DNA of 64,000 bases, taken from contig JACGCK010000150.1 in assembly GCA_014925825.1 (NCBI GenBank), forward strand, positions 47,638 through 111,637, read 5' to 3'. The position numbers and the translations under genes are program-made. This DNA comes from Pholiota molesta (Eukaryota > Basidiomycota > Agaricomycetes > Agaricales > Strophariaceae). The notes beneath the pieces are model-generated. The model saw nothing but the letters and a program-made list of their open reading frames with translations, had not been told where the DNA came from and made no database searches. Shown here in pieces: positions 47,712-58,108 of this stretch (its first letter is position 1; every line of letters begins with the position of its first letter).

Positions 47712-48203
47712 ACCATCTTCGCATATCTACTTTTTGTGCGTCTTTCGATCTATATCCGGCGTGCATTACAAGCTATATTCATCTAGGAGGTCTCCTTCAT
47801 TAATTTGCCTGGAAATCGTAATATACATAACATATACCTATCATTATCTATAATATATTTGTATCTTCAACTTTGGGGATTGAATCTATCCGATAATATC
47901 AACGAATGATCGATGATTGTCCGCTTTAATGCGTATCGATTTCCTTCAAGGGCCCATATCAATACATCCTCCTTGGCAATACTTCTTCCAGAACACTGCT
48001 CCAAGATTCCTTCAATCTGATTCCCATTCTAACGACAAACATACACATCCATAGCTTCCCAATGTACAGGGCTGTGATCAGTCGCTCGAACCATATAAGA
48101 GCAAGCCCGGATGATAGTAATCAATCTCTATGGCACAAAAAGTATTCAGAGTCGCAACAATTACAATCAAACAAATCAGCGGAATAGGATCGAGTCTTCT
48201 ACT
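47712..48203. other. Intergenic, AT-rich
   Basis: Convergent 3' ends of F-box copy 5 (plus) and an F-box gene (minus). No gene or repeat recognised. Confidence 0.4.
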
Positions 48204-49718
48204 TTACTCAGATAAATGCGAATCCCATGTCTGCCACCCATCCGGCAAAGTTTCGCGTTTATCCACCAGAAAGATTCTGAATGCAACGTCATCTGCCTTC
48301 CGAACGTACTCTTCAATTATCGCTGACACTTTATCTCTCATCCTGATGGGAAAGGCCAACGGACCACGGCTGGCATTCGATTTCACGAAAATCGACATGG
48401 TCCGAACTGTGTTTGTTGGATTTGAAAAATCCAGCCAGTTCGTCGAGAAGAATAGCTCTTTCCAGTGGGCAACGTATTGCGAGAGCTTTGTGTTGTCATC
48501 TTCGTCAGAACAACAAAAATCGAGCTCGAGATGGTTAAGGCGAGGGGCAAGCACCGAGAGTGGCGATTCATTTTTCCACACTTCCTCGAAGATGCTGGTA
48601 TGAGTATAAGCGGAGGAAAGAAATTTCGGTCCCAATGCAAGCTTGGAAATTGCTGGTGCGGACCTCAGCACGGCATTGACCTCCTTGATAGCATAGGGCG
48701 ATGACCATGCCTGCCGCGAGTTAGAGCAGAGAGACAAAGTTTCCAGGGCGGGAAGCTTTAGATTTAGGAAGAGAATGGTAAGCGGAATATCGACAAATTC
48801 ATCATCTATGTTGTCGACATCCATCGAGAGAGTCGACAGAAAAGGAAGGGTGCTAGGGGGTGGGGCAATTGGGAAGATACCCAGGAGGAGAATGGTGAAG
48901 TTGCCCCACTGAAGCCTGGATACTCCACGGATGAGCGAAGACCAATTCAGAGAAGATAGGAAGATGGTTTTCAGTGAGAGATGCGTTAGCGTAGACCAGT
49001 CGTTATTATAGTCCCGGGGCAGTCCGCCACCTCGTAGCATGGAAAATCGTCGGAGAGTTGGAGGGATATGAGTTAGCGTAAGGGGTGGTAAAATTTCATC
49101 GTCGCTATCGTCGTTTGAATGCGAACTGGCATAACTATGATCTTCGTCGTCGTCGTCGTCGTCGCCATAAGTAGGAAATTTGACGACCAGAGTATGGAGG
49201 TGAGGACATTCCATGTTATATCCATAATCTCTATCTTGTTTGGATAAGTACCGCAAGAATAAGCTGACGTCGAGATATTGTGCTGAAGACAGGTATTCTA
49301 TAACGAACTTCATGATGTTGGGCCGCATTGGGTGATACCAGTCTGGGTGATACCAGCCGTCCGGTCGATCGAATTCAAATCGGACGAAGGGTGCCCTAGC
49401 ACCTTGGTTTTCTTTCCACCATTTCAAACATTGAATTTTTTTTCCAAAAATTTTGACGTCCCAGACAGTCGGCCCGAGCCCATCTTTGTCCCATTGAATA
49501 GGTAGACGGAGGTACAGATACGACCAAAGAGATGGGGTTGCAATTGTGGTCGCCCTCCAAGAGGAACAAACATGGCACAAGAGCATCGGTGCAACTCTTG
49601 GGTTTGGTTGGTGTGTATCGATCGGCGATCGTGGAAGACAGTGGGGGAATATCTCGGTCAGAACGTCGTGGGGAAGACTATATACTGCAGATGGGAGTCG
49701 AGTTGATTGAGAAGCCAT
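48204..49718 (-). CDS. F-box protein (LLCHVCSSWRA type)
   Basis: Single-exon frame of 504 aa. ATG at 49718 is followed by ASQSTRLPSAVYSLPHDV; a GTG just before it is not needed. The F-box-like domain is at about 15-65 (LPHDVLTEIFPHCL, APMLLCHVCSSWRAT, LWSYLYLRLP). The rest is leucine-rich (LTHLSLKTIFLSSL, LETLSLCSNSR), with an acidic Asp/Glu stretch around 195-215 (DDDDDEDHSYAS). It is a predicted SCF substrate adaptor with unknown target. It is the first of three minus-strand F-box genes; a broken fragment of its 5' end lies at 13376-13550, so this gene was part of the inverted duplication. Confidence 0.85.
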   Translation of the reverse strand: MASQSTRLPSAVYSLPHDVLTEIFPHCLPRSPIDTHQPNPRVAPMLLCHVCSSWRATTIATPSLWSYLYLRLPIQWDKDGLGPTVWDVKIFGKKIQCLKWWKENQGARAPFVRFEFDRPDGWYHPDWYHPMRPNIMKFVIEYLSSAQYLDVSLFLRYLSKQDRDYGYNMECPHLHTLVVKFPTYGDDDDDDEDHSYASSHSNDDSDDEILPPLTLTHIPPTLRRFSMLRGGGLPRDYNNDWSTLTHLSLKTIFLSSLNWSSLIRGVSRLQWGNFTILLLGIFPIAPPPSTLPFLSTLSMDVDNIDDEFVDIPLTILFLNLKLPALETLSLCSNSRQAWSSPYAIKEVNAVLRSAPAISKLALGPKFLSSAYTHTSIFEEVWKNESPLSVLAPRLNHLELDFCCSDEDDNTKLSQYVAHWKELFFSTNWLDFSNPTNTVRTMSIFVKSNASRGPLAFPIRMRDKVSAIIEEYVRKADDVAFRIFLVDKRETLPDGWQTWDSHLSE

Positions 49719-50324
49719 CACGAGGTTGTCCTAGGAGATGTTACTTCGAAAGATCTAATATGGCGAGACAAGTTCAGAGATGACTTTGAGTTCAGTCGTC
49801 CCCGAGGTTAGTGAATGTTGAATATTTGAATCGCTGATCACAACGACGATAAGTAGCTACACGTGTAGCGCGTGTGTTTTGACAATATCATGACTGTATA
49901 GTCTACTCGGCCTTACCCGTGGAATACATAGTTCTTGTAAAGCGAATGCAATTGTCAAACTAGATGAGGTTTCGTCCTGTTGGGATGTTCGGTCTGGATT
50001 TTGGCATTGATTTCAGCATGTTATTTCCAGCATGAAGGCTGAGTTGTAATTAAAAGATCATTGTTTTTTGCTGAGATCAAAGAGTTGGACTGATGTGTGC
50101 GACCGGCGACCGCCCTCTGGCCAGCACGGGGAGCATACATGGCGTAGCAGCATCGGCGCAATCTTCACGTAAATCTAGCTGAATTTCACCATGTGGGGTG
50201 CCGGCACTGACCCGAAGTTGAAAGTTCAACGTCACGCCAACTAACTTCAATTTTCGGCATTCGCGAGTTGTATTGAGATGTATAACTACTCTCAAACTAC
50301 GTACTAGACGATGTTAAACGATAT
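49719..50324. other. Intergenic between two minus-strand F-box genes
   Basis: No coding exon recognised. It probably contains the promoter of the gene at 48204-49718 and the 3' UTR of the next gene. Confidence 0.4.
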
Positions 50325-51887
50325 TCAAACCTTCGATCCCCATGACATCCATGCATCCCCAAATTTACCGATACCTTGCTCAGCTTCCGAAAGTATTTCG
50401 AACGAAACATTGGGTGCCTTGATATATTTCCTGATGTTCCACTTCAACAAGGCCTTGTAAATGCCGTGGAACTGCAAATTCACGTCCCATGGTATGGCTT
50501 TGATTACGATGGTCACTCTTCGAATCTGGCTCATTGGGTTCGCCAAATCCAACCAGCGTTTCGATAGGAGGAACAGCTTGACGTAATTCCTCGCCACTAT
50601 GGCCACGGTGGATTCGTGCAGACACCTTAACTCGACCTGAAGATGCGAGAGGTTGGGTGCATACGGCAGGAGCGGCTCGACATTTTCGTTAATCACAGAC
50701 GGTAGGTCCGAGGTGTATAGGGCCGAGGCGCCATAGGCGAAGCATAGAAAGCCTCTTTGAGAGTTGGAAATCCCTATGGCGAGTTTCGTAAGTGCGGGAG
50801 CAGCTTTGAGTACTTTATGGACGTCGATGAGGGCATTGGGGCTGCACCATCCCCCTGCTGATGAGGTAAGGGAAAGCGTATGCAATGTGGGGAACTCCAT
50901 GTTTTGCACGAGCGTGCTAAGCGAGAAGTCGTCATTTGGAATTGGAATGTGAACGTCCAGTATGAGTGTCGAAAGCTTAGCAAGAACACCCATGGGAGGT
51001 TGGGTGTGTTCGAAGGTATGTGGAGGGTCAGATATAACGTTAACTTTGAAATGGCCCCACTGCAGATCTACCAACGCACGAATTATGGTGAACCAGCTAT
51101 GGAGGAAGATATCGACGTCGTCCAGAGAGATATGGGTCAGTGCCGACCAATCATAAAGACTATGGTTTCTGGGTATTTTGTAGGCCTGAATAGACAAATG
51201 CCGTAGCGTCGGGGGGGTCTGAGGGGGAAGCATCTTGATATCTGGTTGGTACTCAATTTCACCGTCTGAAAATCGTGTGAAACATGATATAACGAGTGAG
51301 CGAAGGCTGGGGAATGATACCGGGAAACCCCTCTTCAGGCGTTGGTTAACAAGGTACGGATGGAATGCGCCCGCATCGAGGTAATGCGCTGAGGACAGGT
51401 AATCAAACAAAAAGTCTTCATCTTCGGATGCCATATCTGTGTTGAACAGAAGATCTATGCAGAACGGAAGATCTGTGTTGAAGGAAACGCTTCCGTCATG
51501 CCAACGCATTCGATTGACATCGAGGCGGAGAAACAGGTCCACAGAGCCTTGATTGGTCCTCCACCATTGCAAGAATTCAAGAGCGCGTGCAAAAACAACC
51601 TTGCTCCTGACCATAAGTTTAATCTCCTCCTCCTCCTCTCCCTCCCCTTCCTTGGGTTTATCCCACGAAAGCGGCAGACAATTATAAAGATGAGACCAAA
51701 GGGGAGCACTTGTGAGCGCGACTGCCCTCCAAGAGGAGCAAACGTGGCAGAGGAGAATTGGCGCGATCGTCGTGTCGGGCTGAGCATCGTCCAGAGGATG
51801 TTCAGAGAGACATCGGAGGAATATCTTGCTCAGGAGGTCGTGTGGAAGCTTGTTGACTGGGCTTTCGAAAGTAGATTCTGGGAACAT
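50325..51887 (-). CDS. F-box protein (LLCHVCSSWRA type)
   Basis: Single-exon frame of 520 aa from ATG 51887 (FPESTFESPVNKLPHDLL); an upstream in-frame extension lacks an ATG and is not used. F-box about 12-65 (LPHDLLSKIFLRCL, APILLCHVCSSWRAVAL, LWSHL). A Glu-rich insert (EGEGEEEEEIKL) follows, then leucine-rich repeats. It is the paralogue of the plus-strand gene at 11708-13192, with the same N-terminal ESTFESPVNKLP and C-terminal NPMSQIRRVTIVIKAIPWDV blocks. It differs by insertions (for example a duplicated TDLPFC/TDM stretch) and many substitutions, so the inverted duplication is not recent. Predicted ubiquitin-ligase adaptor, target unknown. Confidence 0.85.
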   Translation of the reverse strand: MFPESTFESPVNKLPHDLLSKIFLRCLSEHPLDDAQPDTTIAPILLCHVCSSWRAVALTSAPLWSHLYNCLPLSWDKPKEGEGEEEEEIKLMVRSKVVFARALEFLQWWRTNQGSVDLFLRLDVNRMRWHDGSVSFNTDLPFCIDLLFNTDMASEDEDFLFDYLSSAHYLDAGAFHPYLVNQRLKRGFPVSFPSLRSLVISCFTRFSDGEIEYQPDIKMLPPQTPPTLRHLSIQAYKIPRNHSLYDWSALTHISLDDVDIFLHSWFTIIRALVDLQWGHFKVNVISDPPHTFEHTQPPMGVLAKLSTLILDVHIPIPNDDFSLSTLVQNMEFPTLHTLSLTSSAGGWCSPNALIDVHKVLKAAPALTKLAIGISNSQRGFLCFAYGASALYTSDLPSVINENVEPLLPYAPNLSHLQVELRCLHESTVAIVARNYVKLFLLSKRWLDLANPMSQIRRVTIVIKAIPWDVNLQFHGIYKALLKWNIRKYIKAPNVSFEILSEAEQGIGKFGDAWMSWGSKV

Positions 51888-52179
51888 GGCAGTGATTCGA
51901 GAACGAAGAATAAGTGGATGTAAGCACAGAGTAAGCCACACCAAAGCCACACCGCCACGCACGCCCCTTTCGGCCCTCGCCCACAATGATTACTTCCGGC
52001 CCGCATAGGTCGCATCATGGTCAGTTGTCGTCCACAAGAGAGCAAATTCGTTAGAGATTCGTTGGTGGGCATGTATGAACGAGATATATTGAATGATGAG
52101 ATTATCAGACATATGTACGTCCCAAAAAAACTGAATTCACTATGTTGTGGTGTGCCCTACAAGCGACGTGATAAACAGT

Positions 52180-53679
52180 TTAAATTTTCGAACCCCAAGT
52201 CTTCCACGCGGACATATAAACACCATTCATCCCTACATCAGCCACTGAAACGACCTCAAACGAGACGTTTGCCGTCGTGAAATATCTTTGGATATTCGAC
52301 ATCAACAAGTCCTTCATAATGTAATAGAAATTCGGAATGGAAGTGTTTGCCGTGTTTTCGACTGCGATGGTGATCGTCCGGATGGTATTTGTCGAGCTCG
52401 TCAAGTCTAGCCAGCGACCGGAAGTCAACAAATTCTTGATGAACCGTCTGGCTAGTACATCCATGGCCATCCCCTCCGCGTGTCGCAGCTCGAATTCAAG
52501 GTGTAAGAGATGGGGAGCATCCATCGAGAGCAGCCCGTCGTTGTCATCAACCGGACTAGGCATACCAAGATCCTCTGCGGAGCATAGAAAGCTCGCTCCG
52601 TGTGTTCCCAAAATGAGCTTTGTGATTGCTGGCGCAGACTTCAGTACATTGTGGATTTCGATGGTGGCACGGTTGTCGCTCCAAGAGCGCACCGACGAGC
52701 AGAGATAGAGCGTGTGTAGGGCGGGAAGTTGTAAGTTTTGAAAAAGTGTGCTGAGAGGAAATTCGGCGGTGTTGTGATGGCACGACATGGTAAGGGTAGA
52801 AAGCGACGAATGTGTGTATTGTGGGGGGTCGATCGCATCAGGGAGATCACCAAATAATGTGAAAACAAATTCGCCCCGTTGCAAATTGTCCAATTTGCGG
52901 ATGAGAGAAAACCAGATGTCGAACAACAGATAGACAGGGTTTAGAGAAAGATGAGTTAGCGTGGACCAGTTATTGAGTCTACGCATGTAATCTTTTGTTA
53001 TTGTTTCGTCTTGTATGGAGAGACGTCGTAGTGTTGGGGGGATTTGGGACGGTAGCAGTTCAAAAGAGTACACATACTCATCATCGGGATCATCGTTACC
53101 CGTAAGTCGATCCCAACGGCACACCAATATTTGTAGCTTGGAGAATGTGGCAATTGGTAATCCTCTATCGACTGCTTGCCGTAGCATATAGACGTAAAAT
53201 ATACCAACGTCAAGATACTGCGCCGAGGACAAGTAGTCGAAAAAAAAATCTTCAGCTTCAGGTTCCAGAGAGTCTATTGGACCTATTGGATCAACCGACG
53301 ACTCGTCCCAGCTCCTTCGATGGAGGTCGAAGCAGAGGAAGGGGGCTATGGGGCCATGGTTGGTCCTCCACCATTTCATGAATCCGATGTCGCGGGCGAG
53401 AGCTTCGAAATCGCGCACTAGCGGCTCTTCTTCTGAATCGTCATCCGAGTCTAAGTCCCAAGTAATAGGCAGCTTAATATGGAGATGTGACCAAAGGAAA
53501 GGGCTTGAAAGTGCGACTGCCCTCCACGACGAGCAGACATGGCAGAGGAGGATTGGGGCAATGTTCGTGTTGGGCTGGACTTCGTCGAGTGGATGTTCAG
53601 GGAGACAATGGAAGAAGATCTCGCGCAGTACGTCGTAGGAGACATTTCTGAACGGGCTGCTGGCAGATGTGAGGGACAT
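52180..53679 (-). CDS. F-box protein (LLCHVCSSWRA type)
   Basis: Single-exon frame of 499 aa from ATG 53679 (SLTSASSPFRNVSYDVLREIFFHCL). The F-box spans about 10-60 with APILLCHVCSSWRAVAL and LWSHLHIKLP. Leucine-rich remainder (LRRLSIQDE, LTHLSLNPVYLL, LHTLYLCSS). It is the third gene of the right-hand cluster. The left cluster keeps only its first ~45 codons plus promoter as a broken fragment (11482-11620). Predicted SCF adaptor, target unknown. Confidence 0.85.
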   Translation of the reverse strand: MSLTSASSPFRNVSYDVLREIFFHCLPEHPLDEVQPNTNIAPILLCHVCSSWRAVALSSPFLWSHLHIKLPITWDLDSDDDSEEEPLVRDFEALARDIGFMKWWRTNHGPIAPFLCFDLHRRSWDESSVDPIGPIDSLEPEAEDFFFDYLSSAQYLDVGIFYVYMLRQAVDRGLPIATFSKLQILVCRWDRLTGNDDPDDEYVYSFELLPSQIPPTLRRLSIQDETITKDYMRRLNNWSTLTHLSLNPVYLLFDIWFSLIRKLDNLQRGEFVFTLFGDLPDAIDPPQYTHSSLSTLTMSCHHNTAEFPLSTLFQNLQLPALHTLYLCSSVRSWSDNRATIEIHNVLKSAPAITKLILGTHGASFLCSAEDLGMPSPVDDNDGLLSMDAPHLLHLEFELRHAEGMAMDVLARRFIKNLLTSGRWLDLTSSTNTIRTITIAVENTANTSIPNFYYIMKDLLMSNIQRYFTTANVSFEVVSVADVGMNGVYMSAWKTWGSKI

Positions 53680-53985
53680 GAAGGCCTTCCTTATAATGTG
53701 GGCTGAGCGGATTCGCGTAACGATTTGAGATTTGGTTGAGGTTGAATTTGTTTATCTAAGATATGGCTCATGCATCTTCGACAAGGTTAAGCGAAGCCTG
53801 GGAATGTGACAAGTATGTGACGGAGGTCAGGTGCTGCGCGGCACTTCGGCACCTCCCGCCTTGCACGTCGAGGCCGATTGACTAACTCGTTGGAAGTCGT
53901 CTTCGATACTGCCATACGAGTAAGTACGTAGCGCATCAATCTCATCCCTGTTAGTCTATAGAGGTATAAGTAACTCTACAACAAG
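53680..53985. other. Promoter region of the outermost F-box gene
   Basis: The first 80 bases match, in inverted orientation, the region at about 11400-11480. The remainder up to the Harbinger insertion shows nothing recognisable. Confidence 0.45.
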
Positions 53986-54294
53986 TAAGGGCCTGTTTGG
54001 ATCCCCAGCATTTTGACATGCCACCCGCCAAAATCCGCGATTTCGGGTTTTCAAGCCCGATTCCCACGCCGGATGCCAGACCGACGCCAAATGTGTGTTT
54101 GGTTGTACCTGGCATCGGCTTTTGGGTGTGACTCAAGCATCCGTGCTCGCTCCTTGCTCATTCCTGCTCCTCCCTCTCACTATAATCACTTGGGCTCACT
54201 CAGTCATCACTGTCATTACTACTACTTGGTTATATCTTCACTATTTAATACTATACTTGTCTAAATCCCTGCTGGGCTGCTCTCAATCACCATA

Positions 54295-55345
54295 ATGCCC
54301 CCCACTGCCACCACTGCTCGTTGCTCTTGGACTGATCTCGACGACAGAATCATTGTCACTGTCCTGAAGGAGCATAAGGAAAAGGGAAACACCTCTGGAG
54401 CAGGCTGGAAGAACATCGTCTGGACTGATGTTGAAGCTAGGCTTAGAGCTGAAGGCATTCCTAGGGGTGGCCCGAAGACTTCCAGTAAATGCAGTGAGCA
54501 TTGGGCAAATGTACGTGAGCTTACCCCTTTTTATGATAATACTAACTCTTCTTGACTCATAGTTGAAAAAACATTTCTTGGAGGTCCACGCACTGCGTCA
54601 AGCATCAGGATTTGGCTGGGACGATGGTACGAAGAAGGTTGTGGCGACAGACACCGTTTGGGAGAATTATATCAAGGTGTGTATATTCTTTGAAATTATA
54701 ACTGTTACTCACAGAGCTTTGTAGGCTCATCCCCGAGCTGCTCGCTGGCGCACCACTGCATTCCCACTCTATGATGACATGCACTATCTTGTCCATGGTG
54801 TTGTTGCCACAGGAGATGATGCCTTTCATCCTGGGCAATCCCCGCCTCCTCCTGAGCTACCAGAGCCTGATCATGATGGCTCTGACTCTGAGAAGGGGTC
54901 TGTTGGTGATGTTGCTGTAATTTCCAAGGTATATTCATGTTCAATATATAATATCTATCTCTTATCTAATTATCAATTTATCTAGACCCCTGGTCCTTCT
55001 CGCAAGCGTACCCGTGCAGATACAGAGTCCCCCACTGCCTCTATATCGATGAGACGTCAGCCCAAAGGTCGTCGTCACACATCGCAGGCTCAGGAACTCC
55101 ATGCAGTGGGTGATGCCATCGGAAAAATAGCAGATGCTCTTACCTCTGGTGGAGCTCTTGCGACTCCTGTTCGCCTTCAAAAGGCTCTTCATTTGGTGGA
55201 GGATGATGCTGAGTACTCTTCTGATGAAGAGGATAGGATCATTTCATTGTTTTCTGATAATATGATCGTCGCAGATACTTACTCTGGCATTCGGAAGAAG
55301 TCAAAGCGAGTCAAGTTTGTTCGTGATAGACTTGCTAGAGCCTAG
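54295..55345 (+). CDS. Harbinger Myb/SANT-like DNA-binding protein
   Basis: Four-exon model join(54295..54510, 54563..54676, 54725..54928, 54986..55345), 297 aa, in frame. Residues 10-110 form the Myb/SANT-like domain: CSWTDLDDRIIVTVLKEHK, GAGWKNIVWTDVEARL, KCSEHW, then GFGWDDGTKKVVATDTVWE and YDDMHYLV. This family partners the DDE transposase in PIF/Harbinger elements, helping it enter the nucleus and recognise the element ends. The middle is acidic and proline-rich; the C-terminal third is basic then acidic (RKRTRAD, EDDAEYSSDEED) and ends in a basic tail (RKKSKRVKFVRDR). The ATG is 306 bases inside the left end of the element. No frame break is seen. Confidence 0.88.
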
Positions 55346-55523
55346 AACTATTAATTCCACTTTAGAGTAAGAATTTTGAATCTTTATACCACACTCTTTT
55401 TTCTTACATATACCCACTTATATACCCTGGTTTTTGTTGTGGCCTAATCCTATTATATTCCAAATATTTCGCTTTTTTGACTATAATTCTCCAAGTCTGC
55501 ATAGTATTATTCCATTCTTTCAA

Positions 55524-56917
55524 CTATAATTCTCCACGTTCCCGTAATATTCTCTGATACCCTCTCCACATCTCTCTAGCAATCATATCCCGTCTTTCTT
55601 CTGCGCGTCCTCTTTCTGCAGGTGTAATGGCTAAACCAAGCTCTTCTTCTGTAACTATGCGTGGTTCTGGCTCTCTTTCTGCAATAAAGGAACCTGTGCC
55701 CCGAAGTACTTGAGATGATTGTGAACCTTCTTGGTATTCGATATTCCGGTTGTGGATACTGATAAAGTTGTGAATTGCGGCTAGTGCAGGAACAAACATT
55801 GCTTGCATATCGATAGGATATTCTGGAGCAGTTTTGAAAATACTGAATTTCCGCTTGAAGACACCAAAAATACGCTCAATTGCATTGCGTGCTGATGCGT
55901 GGCGCAGATTGAAGAGTTCTTGATAGCTTTGTGGTCTAGAAAAAATTTGAGTCAGAAAGAGATAAAGATAAGATAAAATAAATAGAAAAATACTTCTGAT
56001 TTCCTCGTCCCCATTCTTTTAAATGGTAGCGAACACCACGATATGGAGTCATAAGCATATCACAGAGAGGAAAACCAGCATCTGCAAGAAAATAATATGG
56101 GCGTGGAAGGTGTAAATCGCGACTCTGTGCATACTCAAACACTCTTGAGTCAGCTGCACTACCCTCCCATCCACTGAGAATATAGAGGAAGTGGAGATTC
56201 CAGTCACAAATCGCCAGCACATTCTGTGAGATAAAGCCCTTTCGATTGCGTGAACGAACAGTGGCCTCTTCTGCTACCCAACTATTAAATTGAGAGCCAT
56301 CAATTGCACCACGAGAGTCCTTGAAGTAAGGATAGAACTTTGGCTCATTCAAAATATGAGGTGGGACATTGTCCATAGGAAGCAACTTGACATATTTGCG
56401 ATAGAATGAGCCAACAAGCATTTTTGTCACTCGTCTGATATATCTAAATACGAAATAATGAGCATTCATGATCAGATAAATAAGATTTGAATACTTGCTT
56501 GCTGATAGTCTCACCACTTCGCTGAAACCTCTCTTGTAGCATGCGAGAACTAGCTCCTGTCCGTGCAAAATGCAGAAAAATGGCCAGCTGCTCGTTCGCG
56601 GAGACATATTTTCCATCAGAAAGCCCATGTTTTGCACGTAGCTCCTTGGAAAGCTGTCGGAAAAGGTGCTTTGTCACTCCCAGCTGTTCATCCATGCGTA
56701 CAGGAGATAAGAATAATTCTGCCAGCCATATTTCACCTGTCAAAATCGAAGTGCGCACTGGAGATTTGGGAACAGATGTTGCCACAGACGCTGAAATAGC
56801 AGCTGCAGCAGTTGTTACTGTCAGAATTGCACCATTTAAGGTTGATTTTTGGCGCTGTTCTTTTGATGTAAGCTTGGAGCGATGCTTTCGAAGGAGCTTG
56901 AGGGTAATCCGTGGCAT
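55524..56917 (-). CDS. Harbinger DDE transposase
   Basis: Three-exon model, complement join(55524..55935, 55994..56443, 56499..56917), 426 aa, in frame. It is the catalytic protein that cuts and pastes the element. The N-terminal region (about 80-139) has the helix-turn-helix-type stretch LAIFLHFARTGASSRMLQERF then GETISK. The DDE nuclease follows: Asp188 in GAIDGSQF, Asp220 in LAICDWNLHF, then GWEGSAADSRVF and LADAGFPL, and Glu310 in RNAIERIFGVFKRKF. I assign the triad by family pattern. Intron 1 only preserves frame if a GC-AG donor (GCAAGT) is used, joining SK to YIRRVTK; a GT donor two codons later breaks the frame. The length is normal for the family. It is convergent with the Myb/SANT gene. 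Confidence 0.87.
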
Positions 56918-57120
56918 GGTACGACGTTGGTGCGATGAAAGATGGTGTTAAACAATGTGTATAGTCTATCTAATCTAAATCTGATCTATGTGACATATTG
57001 TGACGCCGCGCGGGCCGCTCGCAAAACCCGTGGGAGCTGGCATTGATCAACTCCCGGCTTAGGAATGCCAAAGCCGAAGCCAGAACGCCGAAAGAATCCG
57101 GGGATCCAAACAGGCCCTAA

Positions 57121-57487
57121 GTTTGCTCGTGCTCCGTGAGTATGATGAGCACATCACTCATTGGAGTCGCGCGCGGCCATGTCAGCGTGCCAAACGCACA
57201 GTGCACTGGGGGATATCTTCCGATTGTACTTGGTTTTATTAAAGGCAATGTTAAATATGTGCCCCCCTCCCCTTCAGTCCCGGAGCCAGCGTGCGAGGAA
57301 TTTCTCCGTAAGGACGGGGGGCGATGTGGAGATTGCGATTGCGATTTCTGATTGGTGGATGGGGCACTGATGGGTGCTGCAGGTGCGCGCGAGATGCGGG
57401 ACTCCGTAACGTTGAAGCAGGCTTGCACTCTTAAAGGCTTTTAATAATGTACATGCACGAAAAATGAAGGGTGTTTACCAAAGAAGC
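57121..57487. other. Sequence between Harbinger and the hAT-like element
   Basis: No gene recognised. The right-hand TSD of the Harbinger (57118-57120) and the left TSD of the hAT-like element (57480-57487) bound it. Confidence 0.4.
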
Positions 57488-58100
57488 TAGTGATGTTATG
57501 GTTTGGCCTGGAAGCCAGAAGCCAGGCCAAACCAGGCCATGGTAGTCAGGCCAAAGCCAAGCCATGGACTTGGCTTAGGTTGGCCTATGGCTCTGGCTTG
57601 AGATTTCCCAAGCCAGAAGCCATGGCTCAGGCCATGGCTTCATAGATAATGAAATCACATGATCTTGGCACAAATATTGCCCAAAATCATGTGATTTTGG
57701 CCCAATTTTTGGCCAAAATCTTGGTAAAAAAAGTCAAATAGTCTGCATTAGATTGGTTTGGGATTTTCTAAAATATCAAAAAGGCTCTTTTGGCAAGAAT
57801 CAAATTTTATCTTGATGTCACTGATTGCAATCTTATCCAAATCTACTCTGAAACCACTAATTAATGGTTAAAAAGAACTAAAATCAGTATAAATTATTTT
57901 AAAATCTATTATTTGTTAATATTTTTGGGGGAATAGGAATAGGGGCTGATTTGCCTATAGGCCATGGCCTGAGCCAGGCCAAGCCAAGACCAAGCCAAGG
58001 CCAAAGTGTTTGGCTCTGGCTTGGAAAAAGTCAAGCCAAAGCCATGAAAAGCCAGGCCAAAGCCATGGTTTCTAGGCCAAGCCAAGCCATAACATCACTA
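57488..58100. mobile_element. Non-autonomous hAT-type element (613 bp)
   Basis: Ends begin TAGTGATGTTATGG on both strands (14 of 14, then TTGGC with one mismatch). They fit the T/CAGNG start of hAT elements. An exact 8-bp duplication AAAGAAGC flanks it (57480-57487 and 58101-58108), the hAT target size. Both subterminal regions are packed with AAGCCA and GGCCA repeats in inverted orientation, and the core is AT-rich. No coding capacity. Confidence 0.82.
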
Positions 58101-58108
58101 AAAGAAGC

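Larger units (their letters stand above)
53989..57117. mobile_element. PIF/Harbinger DNA transposon, complete (3129 bp)
   Basis: Terminal inverted repeats begin GGGCCTGTTTGGATCCCC at both ends (18 of 18 identical). A 3-bp TAA duplication flanks it (53986-53988 and 57118-57120), the typical target site of this superfamily. It carries the two expected genes in convergent orientation: a Myb/SANT-like DNA-binding protein (plus) and a DDE transposase (minus), both open. Intact ends and genes suggest recent insertion and possible activity. Confidence 0.92.

Noticed and set aside
51888..51986. 33-codon N-terminal extension of the F-box gene at 50325
   Set aside because: It has no ATG; the paralogue at 11708 starts at the equivalent internal ATG.
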